64,000 nucleotides of DNA from Pseudaeromonas paramecii (GTDB lineage: Bacteria; Pseudomonadota; Gammaproteobacteria; Enterobacterales; Aeromonadaceae). Where the stretch lies: assembly GCF_039540575.1 (NCBI RefSeq), contig NZ_BAABFC010000020.1:1-64000 (forward strand), given 5' to 3'. The position numbers were made by a program, and so were the translations under genes. Below the pieces are notes generated by a model, which saw only the letters and a list, made by a program, of their open reading frames with translations, did no database searches and was not told the DNA's origin. This document shows, piece after piece, positions 1 through 8,897 of the stretch (its first letter is position 1; each line of letters begins with the position of its first letter).

Positions 1-57
1 TAATGCCGCACCATTCCCTGGCTGCGGACATGGGCTTATGCAACTGGAGCGGCATTA
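1..57. repeat. Inverted repeat at the window edge
   Basis: TAATGCCGC at 1-9 is repeated in inverted orientation as GCGGCATTA at 49-57, enclosing 39 bases. It lies just downstream of the efflux operon. There is no T-run, so it is not a standard intrinsic terminator. It may be a repetitive extragenic palindrome or part of a longer structure outside the window. Confidence 0.3.
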
Positions 58-64
58 GGATCAG

Positions 65-1456
65 CTATTTAGCCGGCTCGGCCTGCGCCTGCCAGCCTCC
101 ACCGATGGCCTTGTATAGGCTCACCTGGTTGGACAGGGCCGCCAGCTGACTGGAGACCAGACTCTGCTGGGCGCTGAACAGGCTGCGCTGAGCATCCAGC
201 CGGGTCAGGTAGCTGTCCACACCGTGCTGATAGCGCTTGTCCGCCAGGGTGAAGTAGGTCTGGTTGGCTTCCACCTGGGCCTGTTGGGCCGCCAGCTGTT
301 GCTGGTAGTCCGTCTGGGCGTTCAGGCCGTCCGAGACTTCCTGGAAGGCGGTCTGGATGGTCTTCTCATAGGTGGCGACCGCCTGCTGCTGATCGATCTT
401 GGCGACATCCAGGGTCGCCTGGTTGCTGCCGAAGTCAAACAGCGGCAGGGACAGGCTGGGCACGAAGGACCAGCTGCCGGAGCCCGCGCTGAACAGATCC
501 CCCAGCTCGGCACTGGCGGTTCCCGCGGTGGCCGTCAGGCTGATGCTGGGATAGAAGGCGGCTCGCGCCACCCCTATGTTGGCATTGGCGGCCTTGAGGC
601 TGTGCTCCGCGGCGGCGATGTCCGGCCGCTGGGTCAGCAGGCTGGAGGGGGCGCCCACCGGAATGGCGGCGAATTGTACCTCGGCCAGCTGGCTGGGCAG
701 CGCCAGATCCGCCGGCAGCGGGCTGCCCATCAACAGGGTCAGGGCGTTGCGATCCGCCGCCTGCAGCCTGTGGTACTGGGCCGCGCTGGCCTTGGCGCTC
801 TCCAGGCTGGTGCGGGCCTGGGCCAGCTCCATCTCGGAGGCGGCCCCCAGGGCCTGCTTGCGGGCGATGAGGTCGTAGCTCTCCTGCTCCGTGGCCAGGG
901 TCTGCTGGCTCAGGGCCAGCAGCTGGCTGTCGGCGATCAGGTTGAGGTAGGCGTCCGCCACCGAGGCCACCAGCGCCAGCTGGGTGCTGCGCTGGGTCTG
1001 GGTTTGCGCCAGGTAGTTTTCCAGGGCCTGGTTCTTCAGGTTCTGCACCCGGCCAAACAGATCCAGCTCATAGGAGGTCACCCCCAGGTTGGCACTGTAC
1101 TGGCTGCTGATGCTGGCATCGCCGCCGGTCACGGTGGAGGGCGAGCGGGAGCGGCTGCCGCTGGCGCTGATGTCCAGCCCAGGGAACTGGGCCGCCCGTT
1201 CGATGCGGTATTGCGCCTCATAGCGCTGCACCGCCAGCACCGACAGGCGAAGATCCCGGCTGTTGTCCAACGCCAGCTGGATCAGGCGCTGCAGGGCCGG
1301 ATCCTGGAACTGCTGTTGCCAGCCCAGGGGCGCGGCCTCGCTGGTGCCGGCCTGCCAGGTGGCGCCGGCCGGGGTGGCCGGGCGCTCGTAGTCGGGGGCC
1401 AGAGAGCAGCCCCCCAGGATCAGGGTCAGGCTCAGGGCGAGCAGGGTCTTAGTCAT
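65..1456 (-). CDS. RND efflux outer-membrane lipoprotein (NodT/OprM/TolC-like)
   Basis: 463 aa. This is the outer-membrane channel of a tripartite RND efflux pump, carrying substrates from the inner-membrane pump across the outer membrane. The N-terminus is a lipoprotein signal ending in the lipobox LGGC, followed by the PDYERP start typical of NodT/OprM proteins. The rest is two repeated alpha-helical/beta-barrel halves (outer membrane efflux protein domains) rich in Ala, Gln and Leu. Its start overlaps the end of the pump gene by 8 bases, which suggests translational coupling. Having the channel inside the operon is the Pseudomonas mexAB-oprM arrangement; E. coli acrAB relies on unlinked tolC. 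Substrates cannot be read from sequence. Confidence 0.9.
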   Translation of the reverse strand: MTKTLLALSLTLILGGCSLAPDYERPATPAGATWQAGTSEAAPLGWQQQFQDPALQRLIQLALDNSRDLRLSVLAVQRYEAQYRIERAAQFPGLDISASGSRSRSPSTVTGGDASISSQYSANLGVTSYELDLFGRVQNLKNQALENYLAQTQTQRSTQLALVASVADAYLNLIADSQLLALSQQTLATEQESYDLIARKQALGAASEMELAQARTSLESAKASAAQYHRLQAADRNALTLLMGSPLPADLALPSQLAEVQFAAIPVGAPSSLLTQRPDIAAAEHSLKAANANIGVARAAFYPSISLTATAGTASAELGDLFSAGSGSWSFVPSLSLPLFDFGSNQATLDVAKIDQQQAVATYEKTIQTAFQEVSDGLNAQTDYQQQLAAQQAQVEANQTYFTLADKRYQHGVDSYLTRLDAQRSLFSAQQSLVSSQLAALSNQVSLYKAIGGGWQAQAEPAK

Positions 1457-4400
1457 GGTTTACCTCCGACTGGGCGTGGGCCAGCCGCTCGGCCCGGGAT
1501 TCGTGCTTGGTGAAATAGCGGATGATCAGCACGAAGAACAAGGGAACGAAGAAGATGGCCAGCACGGTGGCACTCATCATGCCGCCCAGCACCCCGGTAC
1601 CGATGGCGTGACGGCTGCTGGCACCGGCGCCGGAGCTGATGGCCAGGGGCAATACCCCAAGCATGAAGGCCAGCGAGGTCATCAGGATGGGGCGCAGACG
1701 CATGCGCGCCGCTTCGGCCACCGCTTCGGTGAGGCCCCTGCCCTTGTCATACAGCTCCTTGGCGAACTCCACGATCAGGATGGCGTTCTTGGCCGACAGC
1801 CCTATGGTGGTCAGCAGGCCCACCTGGAAGTAGACATCGTTCTCCAGGCCGCGGGCGGTGGCGGCGACTATGGCCCCCAGCACCCCGAGGGGCACCACCA
1901 GCATGACGGAGAAGGGGATGCTCCAGCTTTCATACAGGGCCGCCAGACAGAGGAACACCACCAGCAAGGAGATGGCATACAGGGCGGGCGCCTGGGCACC
2001 GGCCTGCCGTTCCTGATAGGACAGACCCGTCCACTCCAGACCTATGCCGTCGGGCAGCTGCCGGACTATCTCCTCGATGGCGGCCATGGCATCCCCGGTA
2101 CTCTTGCCGGGGGCGGCTTCACCGACGATTTCCATGGCCGGTACACCGTTGTAGCGCTCCAGACGGGGTGAACCATAGCCCCAGCTGGCGCTGGCAAAGG
2201 CGGAGAAGGGCACCATGTCGCCACCGCTGTTGCGCACGTACCAGCGGTTGAGATCCTCCGGGTTCATGCGGAACAGGGCATCGGCCTGCAGGTAAACCTT
2301 CTTCACCCGACCCCGATCCACGAAGTCATCCACATAGGAGGAGCCCCAGGCGGCGGACAGGGTGTCGTTGATGTCGGAGACCGACAGCCCTTGAGCCATG
2401 GCCTTGTCGTAGTCGATCTTGACGTTCAGCTGGGGGGTGTCTTCCATGCCGTTGGGCCGTACCCGTACCAGGTTGGGGTTCTGGGCCGCCATGCCCAGCA
2501 GCTGGTTACGGGCCTCCATCAGCTTCTCGTGTCCCACCCCGGCGCGGTCCTGCAGGTAGAAGTCGAAGCCGGTGGCGGTACCCAGTTCGGGAATGGCCGG
2601 CAGGTTGAAGGCGAAGACCTGTGCCTCCTTGATGCTGAACAGGAAGCCCATGGCCCGGCCTATGATGGCGTTAGCGCTGCGATCCGCGCTCTTGCGCAGG
2701 CTCCAGTCCTTGAGCTTGATAAAGGCCATACCGGTATTCTGACCTGAGCCGGCGAAGCTGAAGCCCGCCACCGTCATCACTGTCTCGACGTTGTCCTTTT
2801 CCTGCTCCAGGAAGTAGTTGCGCATCTTGCTCATGACTTCCTCGGTGCGCTCCTTGGTGGCGCCCACCGGCAGTTGCACCATGGACATGATGACCCCCTG
2901 ATCCTCTTCCGGCAGGAAGGAGGAGGGCATGCGCATGAAGAGCACGGCCAGGATACCCAGCATGGCGGCGTACAGGATGCTGTAGCGGATCCCTTGCTTC
3001 ACCACCTTGCGCACACCGCGCTGATAGGCGTGGGAGCCCCGATCAAACCAGCGGTTGAACCAGCCGAAGAAACCGCGCTGCTCACCAAACTCACCGTGCT
3101 TCATGGGTTTGAGCAGGGTGGCGCACAGGGCCGGCGTCAAGATCATGGCCACCAGCACCGACAGCACCATGGAGGAGACGATGGTGATGGAGAATTGGCG
3201 ATAGATGGCTCCCGTCGAACCACCGAAGAAGGCCATGGGCACGAACACGGCGGAGAGCACCAGGGCGATGCCCACCAGGGCGCCGGTGATCTGATCCATG
3301 GACTTGCGGGTGGCTTCCAGGGGCGAGAGATCCTCCTCGCTCATCAGACGTTCGACGTTTTCCACCACGACGATGGCATCGTCCACCAACAGGCCGATGG
3401 CCAGCACCATGCCGAACATGGTGAGGGTGTTGATGGAGAAGCCGAAGGCAGAGAGCACCCCGAAGGTCCCCAGCAACACCACGGGCACGGCTATGGTGGG
3501 GATCAGGGTGGCGCGGAAGTTCTGCAGGAACAGGTACATGACGCAGAACACCAGCACAATGGCCTCGATCAGGGTGTGCACCACTTCCTCGATGGAGATC
3601 TGGACGAAGGGGGTGGTGTCATACGGGTAGACCACCTCCATGTCTTCGGGGAAGTACTGGGACAGCTCGGCCAGCTTGGCCTTCACCTTCTCGGCGGTGT
3701 CCAGGGCGTTGGCGCCGGTGGCCAGCTTGACCGCCAGTGCCCCTGTAGGCTTGCCGTTGTACTTGGCCTCGGCATCAAAGCTTTGACCGGCCAGTTCCAC
3801 CCGGGCCACATCCTTGATGCGCACCTTGGCACCATCCTGGGTTACCTTGAGCAGGATATTGCCGAACTCTTCAGGCGTGGTCAGACGGCTCTGTCCCATG
3901 ATGGTGGCGGTAAACTGAGTCCCCGCCAGGGACGGGGTACCGCCCACCTTACCCAAGGCCACCTGGGCGTTTTGCGCCGTGATGGCAGAGGTCACATCGG
4001 CAGGAGTCAGCTTGAAGCGCTCCAGCTTGTTGGGATCCAGCCAGATGCGCATGGCGTACTGGCTGCCGAACACGCTGATTTCCCCCACGCCATCCAGCCG
4101 GCTGACCGGCTCCTTGATGTTGGAGACCAGGTAATCGGAGAGGTCATCGTTCCCCCAAGTGCCCTTGGGGGAGATGATGGCGGCCACCATCAGGAAGCTG
4201 CTGGAGGTCTTGCGCACGCTGATGCCCTGTTGCTGCACCACTGTGGGCAACTGGGAGGTGGCCTGCTGCAGCTTGTTCTGCACCTGCACCTGGGCGATAT
4301 CCGGATCCGTACCCGGCTGGAAGGTCAGGGTGACAGAGACGTTACCGGCGGCATCGCTCTGGGCGGACATGTAGAGCAGGTGATCCAGCCCCGTCATGTT

Positions 4401-4601
4401 CTGTTCGATGATCTGGGTCACCGACTCTTCCACCGTCTTGGCGGAGGCGCCCGGGTAGCTGGCGGAGATCCCCACGGCCGGCGGGGCTATGGTGGGATAC
4501 TGGGCGATGGGCAGCTGGGTGACGGACAGCAGGCCCGCCAGCATGATCACCAGGGCGATGACCCAGGCGAAGATGGGGCGGTCAATAAAAAATCTTGCCA
4601 T
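1449..4601 (-). CDS. acrB: RND multidrug efflux transporter, AcrB/MexB type (HAE1)
   Basis: 1050 aa, the same length as E. coli AcrB. It is the proton-driven inner-membrane pump of the tripartite complex. The start MARFFIDRPIFAWVIAL is typical of HAE1 pumps. TM4 carries the paired aspartates of the proton relay (GLLVDDAIVVVENV, about residues 403-416), and TM10 carries the lysine in IGLSAKNAILIVEF. Two large periplasmic loops between TM1-2 and TM7-8 are present. It starts 7 bases after the fusion-protein stop and overlaps the channel gene. Family is certain; the symbol is by similarity, and MexB or AdeB would describe it equally well. Confidence 0.93.
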   Translation of the reverse strand: MARFFIDRPIFAWVIALVIMLAGLLSVTQLPIAQYPTIAPPAVGISASYPGASAKTVEESVTQIIEQNMTGLDHLLYMSAQSDAAGNVSVTLTFQPGTDPDIAQVQVQNKLQQATSQLPTVVQQQGISVRKTSSSFLMVAAIISPKGTWGNDDLSDYLVSNIKEPVSRLDGVGEISVFGSQYAMRIWLDPNKLERFKLTPADVTSAITAQNAQVALGKVGGTPSLAGTQFTATIMGQSRLTTPEEFGNILLKVTQDGAKVRIKDVARVELAGQSFDAEAKYNGKPTGALAVKLATGANALDTAEKVKAKLAELSQYFPEDMEVVYPYDTTPFVQISIEEVVHTLIEAIVLVFCVMYLFLQNFRATLIPTIAVPVVLLGTFGVLSAFGFSINTLTMFGMVLAIGLLVDDAIVVVENVERLMSEEDLSPLEATRKSMDQITGALVGIALVLSAVFVPMAFFGGSTGAIYRQFSITIVSSMVLSVLVAMILTPALCATLLKPMKHGEFGEQRGFFGWFNRWFDRGSHAYQRGVRKVVKQGIRYSILYAAMLGILAVLFMRMPSSFLPEEDQGVIMSMVQLPVGATKERTEEVMSKMRNYFLEQEKDNVETVMTVAGFSFAGSGQNTGMAFIKLKDWSLRKSADRSANAIIGRAMGFLFSIKEAQVFAFNLPAIPELGTATGFDFYLQDRAGVGHEKLMEARNQLLGMAAQNPNLVRVRPNGMEDTPQLNVKIDYDKAMAQGLSVSDINDTLSAAWGSSYVDDFVDRGRVKKVYLQADALFRMNPEDLNRWYVRNSGGDMVPFSAFASASWGYGSPRLERYNGVPAMEIVGEAAPGKSTGDAMAAIEEIVRQLPDGIGLEWTGLSYQERQAGAQAPALYAISLLVVFLCLAALYESWSIPFSVMLVVPLGVLGAIVAATARGLENDVYFQVGLLTTIGLSAKNAILIVEFAKELYDKGRGLTEAVAEAARMRLRPILMTSLAFMLGVLPLAISSGAGASSRHAIGTGVLGGMMSATVLAIFFVPLFFVLIIRYFTKHESRAERLAHAQSEVNHD

Positions 4602-4608
4602 GAGGCGG

Positions 4609-5775
4609 TTACTCCTTGTCGGCGCCAGGGGTGGCGGCGGCTTCTTGCGGGACTACCTTGGCGCCGGCCTGTACCTTCTGCAGGCCGGCCACGATCACCT
4701 TGTCGCCCGCTTGCAGGCCGGACTCCACCAGCCAGCTGCCGTTGATGCTCTGGCTGACCTGAATATCCCGCTGTTCCACCTCGTCCTGACCGTTGACCAC
4801 CAGCACGCTGGTGCCGCCCCGCGGGGTACGGCTCACCGCCTTCTGGGGTACCAGCAGGGCGTCGGATCGTTGGCCTTCATCCAGGCTGGCACGCAGGAAC
4901 ATGCCGGGCAGCAGCAGGCCATCCGGGTTTGGCACCACGGCCCGCAGGGTCACCATGCCGGTGGTTTCATCCACACTGGCATCGGCAAACTGCAGCTTGC
5001 CCTCTTGGGAATAGGCACTGCCGTCTTCCAGGGTGAAGCGCACCAGGGGCTGCTGATCCTTGTCGGTGGCCAGCTTGCCCTCGGCCATCAGGCGCTTGAG
5101 GTGCAGCAGATCCGTGCTGGATTGGGTCAGGTCCACATACAGGGGATCGAGCTGACGAATGGTGGTGAGGGCATCGCTCTGGGAGGCGGTGACCAGGGCG
5201 CCTTCGGTGACGGCAGAGGCGCTGATCCGGCCGGAGATGGGGGCCTTGATCAGGGTGCGATTGAGATCGATCTGGGCACTCTTGAGGCTGGCCTTGGCGG
5301 CGGCGACCTGGGCCTGATACTGCTTCCAGCTGGCCTGGGCATCGTCATAGTCCTGCTGGCTGACGGCCTGGATCTTCACCAGCTCGGCATAGCGCTTGGC
5401 CTGCAGGCGGCTGGAGGCCTCCAGGGCTTCGGCCTGGGCCAGGCTGGCTTTGGCACTGGCCACGCTGGCTTCATAAGTGTCCGGATCTATCTGGTACAGG
5501 GGCTGGCCGGCCTTCACCTGGCTACCTTCGGTGAACAGGCGCTTCTTCAGGATGCCGCCCACCTGAGGCCGGACTTCGGCGATGCGATAGGCGCTGGTGC
5601 GGCCGGTGAGCTCGCTGGTCAGCGGCAGGGTGACGGGTTGCAGGGTGACCACATCCACCGGCGTGGCGCGGGCCGGGCCGGCCGGTTGGGCCGTGGTGGC
5701 CTCGCCGCAGGCGGTCAGCAGTAGGCTGGAGAGCACCAGGGCGACCAGCGTGGGGCGAAAGGAGCGAGCGGGCAT
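4609..5775 (-). CDS. acrA: RND efflux periplasmic adaptor (membrane fusion protein), AcrA/MexA type
   Basis: 388 aa. It links the pump to the outer-membrane channel. The signal peptide ends in the lipobox LTAC, so a periplasm-facing inner-membrane lipoprotein is expected, as for AcrA. The order is an N-terminal beta strand and lipoyl half (VDVVTLQPVTLPLTSELTGRT), a long coiled-coil hairpin (about residues 95-165, rich in Ala, Gln and Leu), a second lipoyl half (LIKAPISGRI), and beta-barrel and membrane-proximal domains. It is the first gene of the operon. The ATG at 5773-5775 is followed directly by the signal peptide. Confidence 0.93.
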   Translation of the reverse strand: MPARSFRPTLVALVLSSLLLTACGEATTAQPAGPARATPVDVVTLQPVTLPLTSELTGRTSAYRIAEVRPQVGGILKKRLFTEGSQVKAGQPLYQIDPDTYEASVASAKASLAQAEALEASSRLQAKRYAELVKIQAVSQQDYDDAQASWKQYQAQVAAAKASLKSAQIDLNRTLIKAPISGRISASAVTEGALVTASQSDALTTIRQLDPLYVDLTQSSTDLLHLKRLMAEGKLATDKDQQPLVRFTLEDGSAYSQEGKLQFADASVDETTGMVTLRAVVPNPDGLLLPGMFLRASLDEGQRSDALLVPQKAVSRTPRGGTSVLVVNGQDEVEQRDIQVSQSINGSWLVESGLQAGDKVIVAGLQKVQAGAKVVPQEAAATPGADKE

Positions 5776-5857
5776 AATGCGTGAATCCTCTTAAGTGTCC
5801 ATTCGTGCTAGGTAGGAGGGGAAGCCGATTTGGCAAAGCGCTTCCTGCATGGCAATA

Positions 5858-5881
5858 TACATACATGCAAGAATGTATGTA
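5858..5881. promoter_or_regulatory. AcrR-type operator palindrome
   Basis: A 24-bp palindrome with 9-bp perfect arms TACATACAT and ATGTATGTA around a 6-base centre lies between acrA and the TetR-family gene. The arms match the AcrR binding site known from the E. coli acrAB promoter as I remember it. It is placed to repress both divergent promoters. Confidence 0.85.
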
Positions 5882-5923
5882 AGCGGTTTTTGCGCATTTT
5901 TACCCTGATTACCTGAGGACACA

Positions 5924-6577
5924 ATGGCTCGTAGAACCAAGGCTGAAGCTCAAGAAACCCGCCGTGCCATCATGCAGGCGGCCATGCGCCAGTTCAGTCA
6001 GCAAGGCTGGGCCGCCACCAGCCTGGTGGATGTGGCCCGGGAGGCCGGCGTGACGCGCGGCGCCATCTATTGGCATTTCGAGAATAAGGCGGAGCTCTTG
6101 ATCGCCCTGTGGCAGGAGCTTTGTGAGCCCATAGGCCAGATGCTCTCCGCCAGCTTGAACGTGGATGAGCCGGATCCCCTGGGTCACCTGGAGCGCTTCT
6201 TGTTGCTGCTGCTGGAGAATGTCACCGAAAGTGACTCCCACCGCGAGTTCTTCCGCCTGTTCTTCAATCAGACGGAGCCCAGCAGCGAGGTGGAGGCATT
6301 CCATCGGATGATCAAAGAAGAGATTGCGGTCTACCAGTCGGAGCTCAAGGCGGCGTTATGCAACGCCATCCATCGTGGGCAGTTGCCCTCCGATCTGGAT
6401 GTGGATCAGGCGGCGGTGTTTATCCACTGTGCCTTGGATGGCTTGATCCTCAACGCCCTGCACCCCTGCAGCATGATCAGCCTGGCCCTGCATACCAAGA
6501 CCTATGTGCACTTCATCCTCTCGGCGCTGCGTCATGGCCTGCCGGATGAGGCCAACACAGGGTGTTGTGCTAAATAG
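5924..6577 (+). CDS. acrR: TetR-family repressor of the efflux operon (AcrR-like)
   Basis: 217 aa, close to E. coli AcrR (215). The N-terminal TetR helix-turn-helix covers about residues 10-57 (MARRTKAEAQETRRAIMQAA, then VTRGAIYWHFENKAELL). The C-terminal ligand-binding domain corresponds to the TetR_C/AcrR region with EFFRLFFNQTE. It is transcribed divergently from acrA across an AcrR-type palindrome, so repression of the pump relieved by hydrophobic ligands is the expected role. The ATG at 5924 has the upstream purine run TGAGGAC. Confidence 0.92.
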   Translation: MARRTKAEAQETRRAIMQAAMRQFSQQGWAATSLVDVAREAGVTRGAIYWHFENKAELLIALWQELCEPIGQMLSASLNVDEPDPLGHLERFLLLLLENVTESDSHREFFRLFFNQTEPSSEVEAFHRMIKEEIAVYQSELKAALCNAIHRGQLPSDLDVDQAAVFIHCALDGLILNALHPCSMISLALHTKTYVHFILSALRHGLPDEANTGCCAK

Positions 6578-6583
6578 GTGCCC

Positions 6584-6613
6584 ATAACTGGTGCAACTGA
6601 TGATAACTGGTGC
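6584..6613 (+). repeat. 11-bp direct repeat downstream of acrR
   Basis: ATAACTGGTGC occurs at 6584-6594 and again at 6603-6613, 19 bases start to start. A run of six T follows, but I see no stable hairpin. It lies between acrR and a chemoreceptor gene. Function is unknown. Confidence 0.4.
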
Positions 6614-6738
6614 TTTTTTGTTAATTTATCTGTTGCTAATCAAGATGTTAACCATAGTTTTTCGCTAATCCACGCTGGTTTTTGTCGGCAGCCATCCCTA
6701 TTATCGGGTGCTTCTTGGTCGTAGGTATGGAAGGATTC

Positions 6739-8841
6739 ATGCGTAAACTCTCCTTACAGTGGAAGATTTCACTGCTGGCCGGTGGCTGTCTGTTGCTGGC
6801 CATGGCCACCCTGACGGGCATAGCCCTGTTCGACATTCAGCAGAGCAACCAGATGGTGGTGGCGCAGATCAGCGATGAGCTCAAGCTCGATGCTGAACAG
6901 CAGATGATGCGCCAGGCGGCGCTGCAATCGGCAGAACTGACCGACTTCCTCTCCGAGGTGTATGTACGGGGCGAGGCGGCGGTACAGGCCCAGCTGTTCC
7001 AGAAATCCTTTGCCGAAACCAACTTGCTGGATGGTGAGCTGCTGCGTGGCGCCGTGATGCATACCCTGCGGGCCACCCTGGAGAGTTCAGCCAGCCTGTT
7101 GGGCGGCTTCGCCATCTACCAGCCCAATGCGCTGGATAATGCCGACGGTGTCTACACCGGGGCCAGCTATCTGGGTTCCAACGATGCGGGGCGCATGGCC
7201 TTCACCTGGCGCAAGCTGGGGGACAAGCTCTCTCGCGGTAGCCTGGATGAGATCCAACTGGTGGGTGACAAAGCGGATCCCTTCTACGGTTGCACCCTGC
7301 AAAGCCAACAGATCTGCCTGCAGGAGCCCAGACTGGTGGACGGGCAACTGCAGACCAGCCTCTCTTTGCCCATTGAGCAGAATAAGAAGCTGATCGGTGC
7401 CCTGGGTTTGACGGTGGATCTGAGCCGTTCTCAGGCCATGATGGAGCAGGTGGACACCCAACTGTATGAGGGGCAGGGGGATGTGGTGCTGCTCAGTGGC
7501 CAGGGCACAGTGCTGGCCAGCACCGCCGAGGGACTGCAGGCAGGTCAAGGGCTGGCAGCACAGGATGCGGCGCTGGGTGAGCGGGTCGGTCAGTTGTTGG
7601 CGGCGGCGGACGAGCAGCTGAGCTGGGCCGATGGCATGCTGGAGCTATTCCTGCCCATCGCCGTGCATGGCAGTGCCAAGCCTTGGGCCATGCTGATCCG
7701 GGTGCCGGCCCAGGCGGTGCTTTCCCGGGCCAGCGGCATGGAACAGCAACTTTCCGCCGAACTCAAAGGCACCCTGACCGAGCTGATGCTGCTGGCGCTG
7801 CTGATCACCGCCATCGGCCTGGGGCTGTTCAGCCTGCTGGCTCGGCAGATTGCCCGGCCCTTGGCCGGGGTGGCAGATCGCCTCAAGGATATCGCCCAGG
7901 GGGAAGGGGATCTGACCCAACGCATTCGCCTCGACCGGCACGACGAGCTGGGGCAGCTGGCCAACTGGTTCAACGCCTTCTTGGACAAGATCCACGGCAC
8001 AGTCCGCACCCTGGTAGGCGGTGTCGGCACCAGCCGGGAAGCCACCCAGGCGGCTGTGGCCTTGACTGCCAGCAACAAGGCGGCCCTCAACAGCCAGTTC
8101 CATGAGCTGGACATGGTGGCCTCGGCCATCGAGGAGATGCACCAGACCTCCCAGGAGGTGGCGGTGAGCGCCAACCGGGTGGTGAGTGCGGCAGACAGTG
8201 CCGAGGAGGCGGCCCAGCAGGGTAAGGCGGTGGTGGAGGAGACCCGCCAGGCCATGGAGCAACTGATGGACTACATCAATGCCACCAAGCCCAAGGTGGA
8301 GTCCCTGTCTGCCAACAGCGACAACATCAGCCAGATCCTCGAGGTGATCACCGCCATCGCCGAGCAGACCAACCTGCTGGCCCTCAATGCCGCCATCGAA
8401 GCGGCGCGGGCCGGCGAGCAGGGTCGCGGCTTTGCCGTGGTGGCGGATGAGGTGCGCAACCTGGCCCGGCGCACCCAGGATTCGGTGGTGGAGATCCGTC
8501 AGGTGATCGGCGATCTGCAATCCGGCACCCGGGAGGTGGTGAACGGCATCCTGGAGAGCCATCAGCAGGCGGACGTGACCCAGCAGCATGCCCGTCAGGC
8601 GGTGAGCCATATCGAGGAGATCACCCACGCCATCGCCACCATCCAGCAGATGAGCAACCAGATTGAGGTGGCCATCAAGGAGCAGGGGCAGGTCAGCGGT
8701 GAGATCAGCGTCAATATCAATAATGTGCGCAAGTCCAGTGAGCAGGTCATCGCCCAATCCAACCATGCCGACGAGATGCTGACCCAGCTGGCCGGCCTGG
8801 CGGATGAACAGCAGCGCCTGGTGGCACAGTTCAAGGTGTGA
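6739..8841 (+). CDS. Methyl-accepting chemotaxis protein with Cache-like periplasmic sensor
   Basis: 700 aa from the chosen start. The frame is open from 6682, but ATG 6739 has GGAAGGA just upstream and begins the short positive segment MRKLSLQWK before TM1. Order: TM1 (about 10-31), a large periplasmic ligand domain of about 315 residues with Cache-like features (GGFAIYQPNALDNADGVY), TM2 (about 349-370), HAMP, and the cytoplasmic signalling domain. The conserved tip EQTNLLALNAAIEAARAG is near residue 541. Ligand unknown. It converges on the alpha-amylase gene and is one of three receptors in the window. Confidence 0.92.
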   Translation: MRKLSLQWKISLLAGGCLLLAMATLTGIALFDIQQSNQMVVAQISDELKLDAEQQMMRQAALQSAELTDFLSEVYVRGEAAVQAQLFQKSFAETNLLDGELLRGAVMHTLRATLESSASLLGGFAIYQPNALDNADGVYTGASYLGSNDAGRMAFTWRKLGDKLSRGSLDEIQLVGDKADPFYGCTLQSQQICLQEPRLVDGQLQTSLSLPIEQNKKLIGALGLTVDLSRSQAMMEQVDTQLYEGQGDVVLLSGQGTVLASTAEGLQAGQGLAAQDAALGERVGQLLAAADEQLSWADGMLELFLPIAVHGSAKPWAMLIRVPAQAVLSRASGMEQQLSAELKGTLTELMLLALLITAIGLGLFSLLARQIARPLAGVADRLKDIAQGEGDLTQRIRLDRHDELGQLANWFNAFLDKIHGTVRTLVGGVGTSREATQAAVALTASNKAALNSQFHELDMVASAIEEMHQTSQEVAVSANRVVSAADSAEEAAQQGKAVVEETRQAMEQLMDYINATKPKVESLSANSDNISQILEVITAIAEQTNLLALNAAIEAARAGEQGRGFAVVADEVRNLARRTQDSVVEIRQVIGDLQSGTREVVNGILESHQQADVTQQHARQAVSHIEEITHAIATIQQMSNQIEVAIKEQGQVSGEISVNINNVRKSSEQVIAQSNHADEMLTQLAGLADEQQRLVAQFKV

Positions 8842-8849
8842 TGCGGCAT

Positions 8850-8877
8850 AAAAAAGCCGCGACCTAGGTCGCGGCTT
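8850..8877 (-). terminator. Intrinsic terminator of the amylase gene
   Basis: The perfect palindrome 8854-8877 (arms AAGCCGCGACC/GGTCGCGGCTT) is bordered at 8850-8855 by an A-run that becomes a U-run on the minus strand. It ends the amylase transcript and may also slow transcription from the convergent chemoreceptor gene. Confidence 0.8.
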
Positions 8878-8897
8878 GGCGTGGTGAGGCTGTCCGC

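Noticed and set aside
2874..4745. 623-aa open frame on the plus strand antisense to acrB, and similar long antisense frames (for example 224-1513, 26949-28442, 50170-51546, 56715-58208)
   Set aside because: Their translations are His/Gly/Gln-rich with no recognisable domain, and they lie opposite genes with clear family identity. They are high-GC shadows of real genes.
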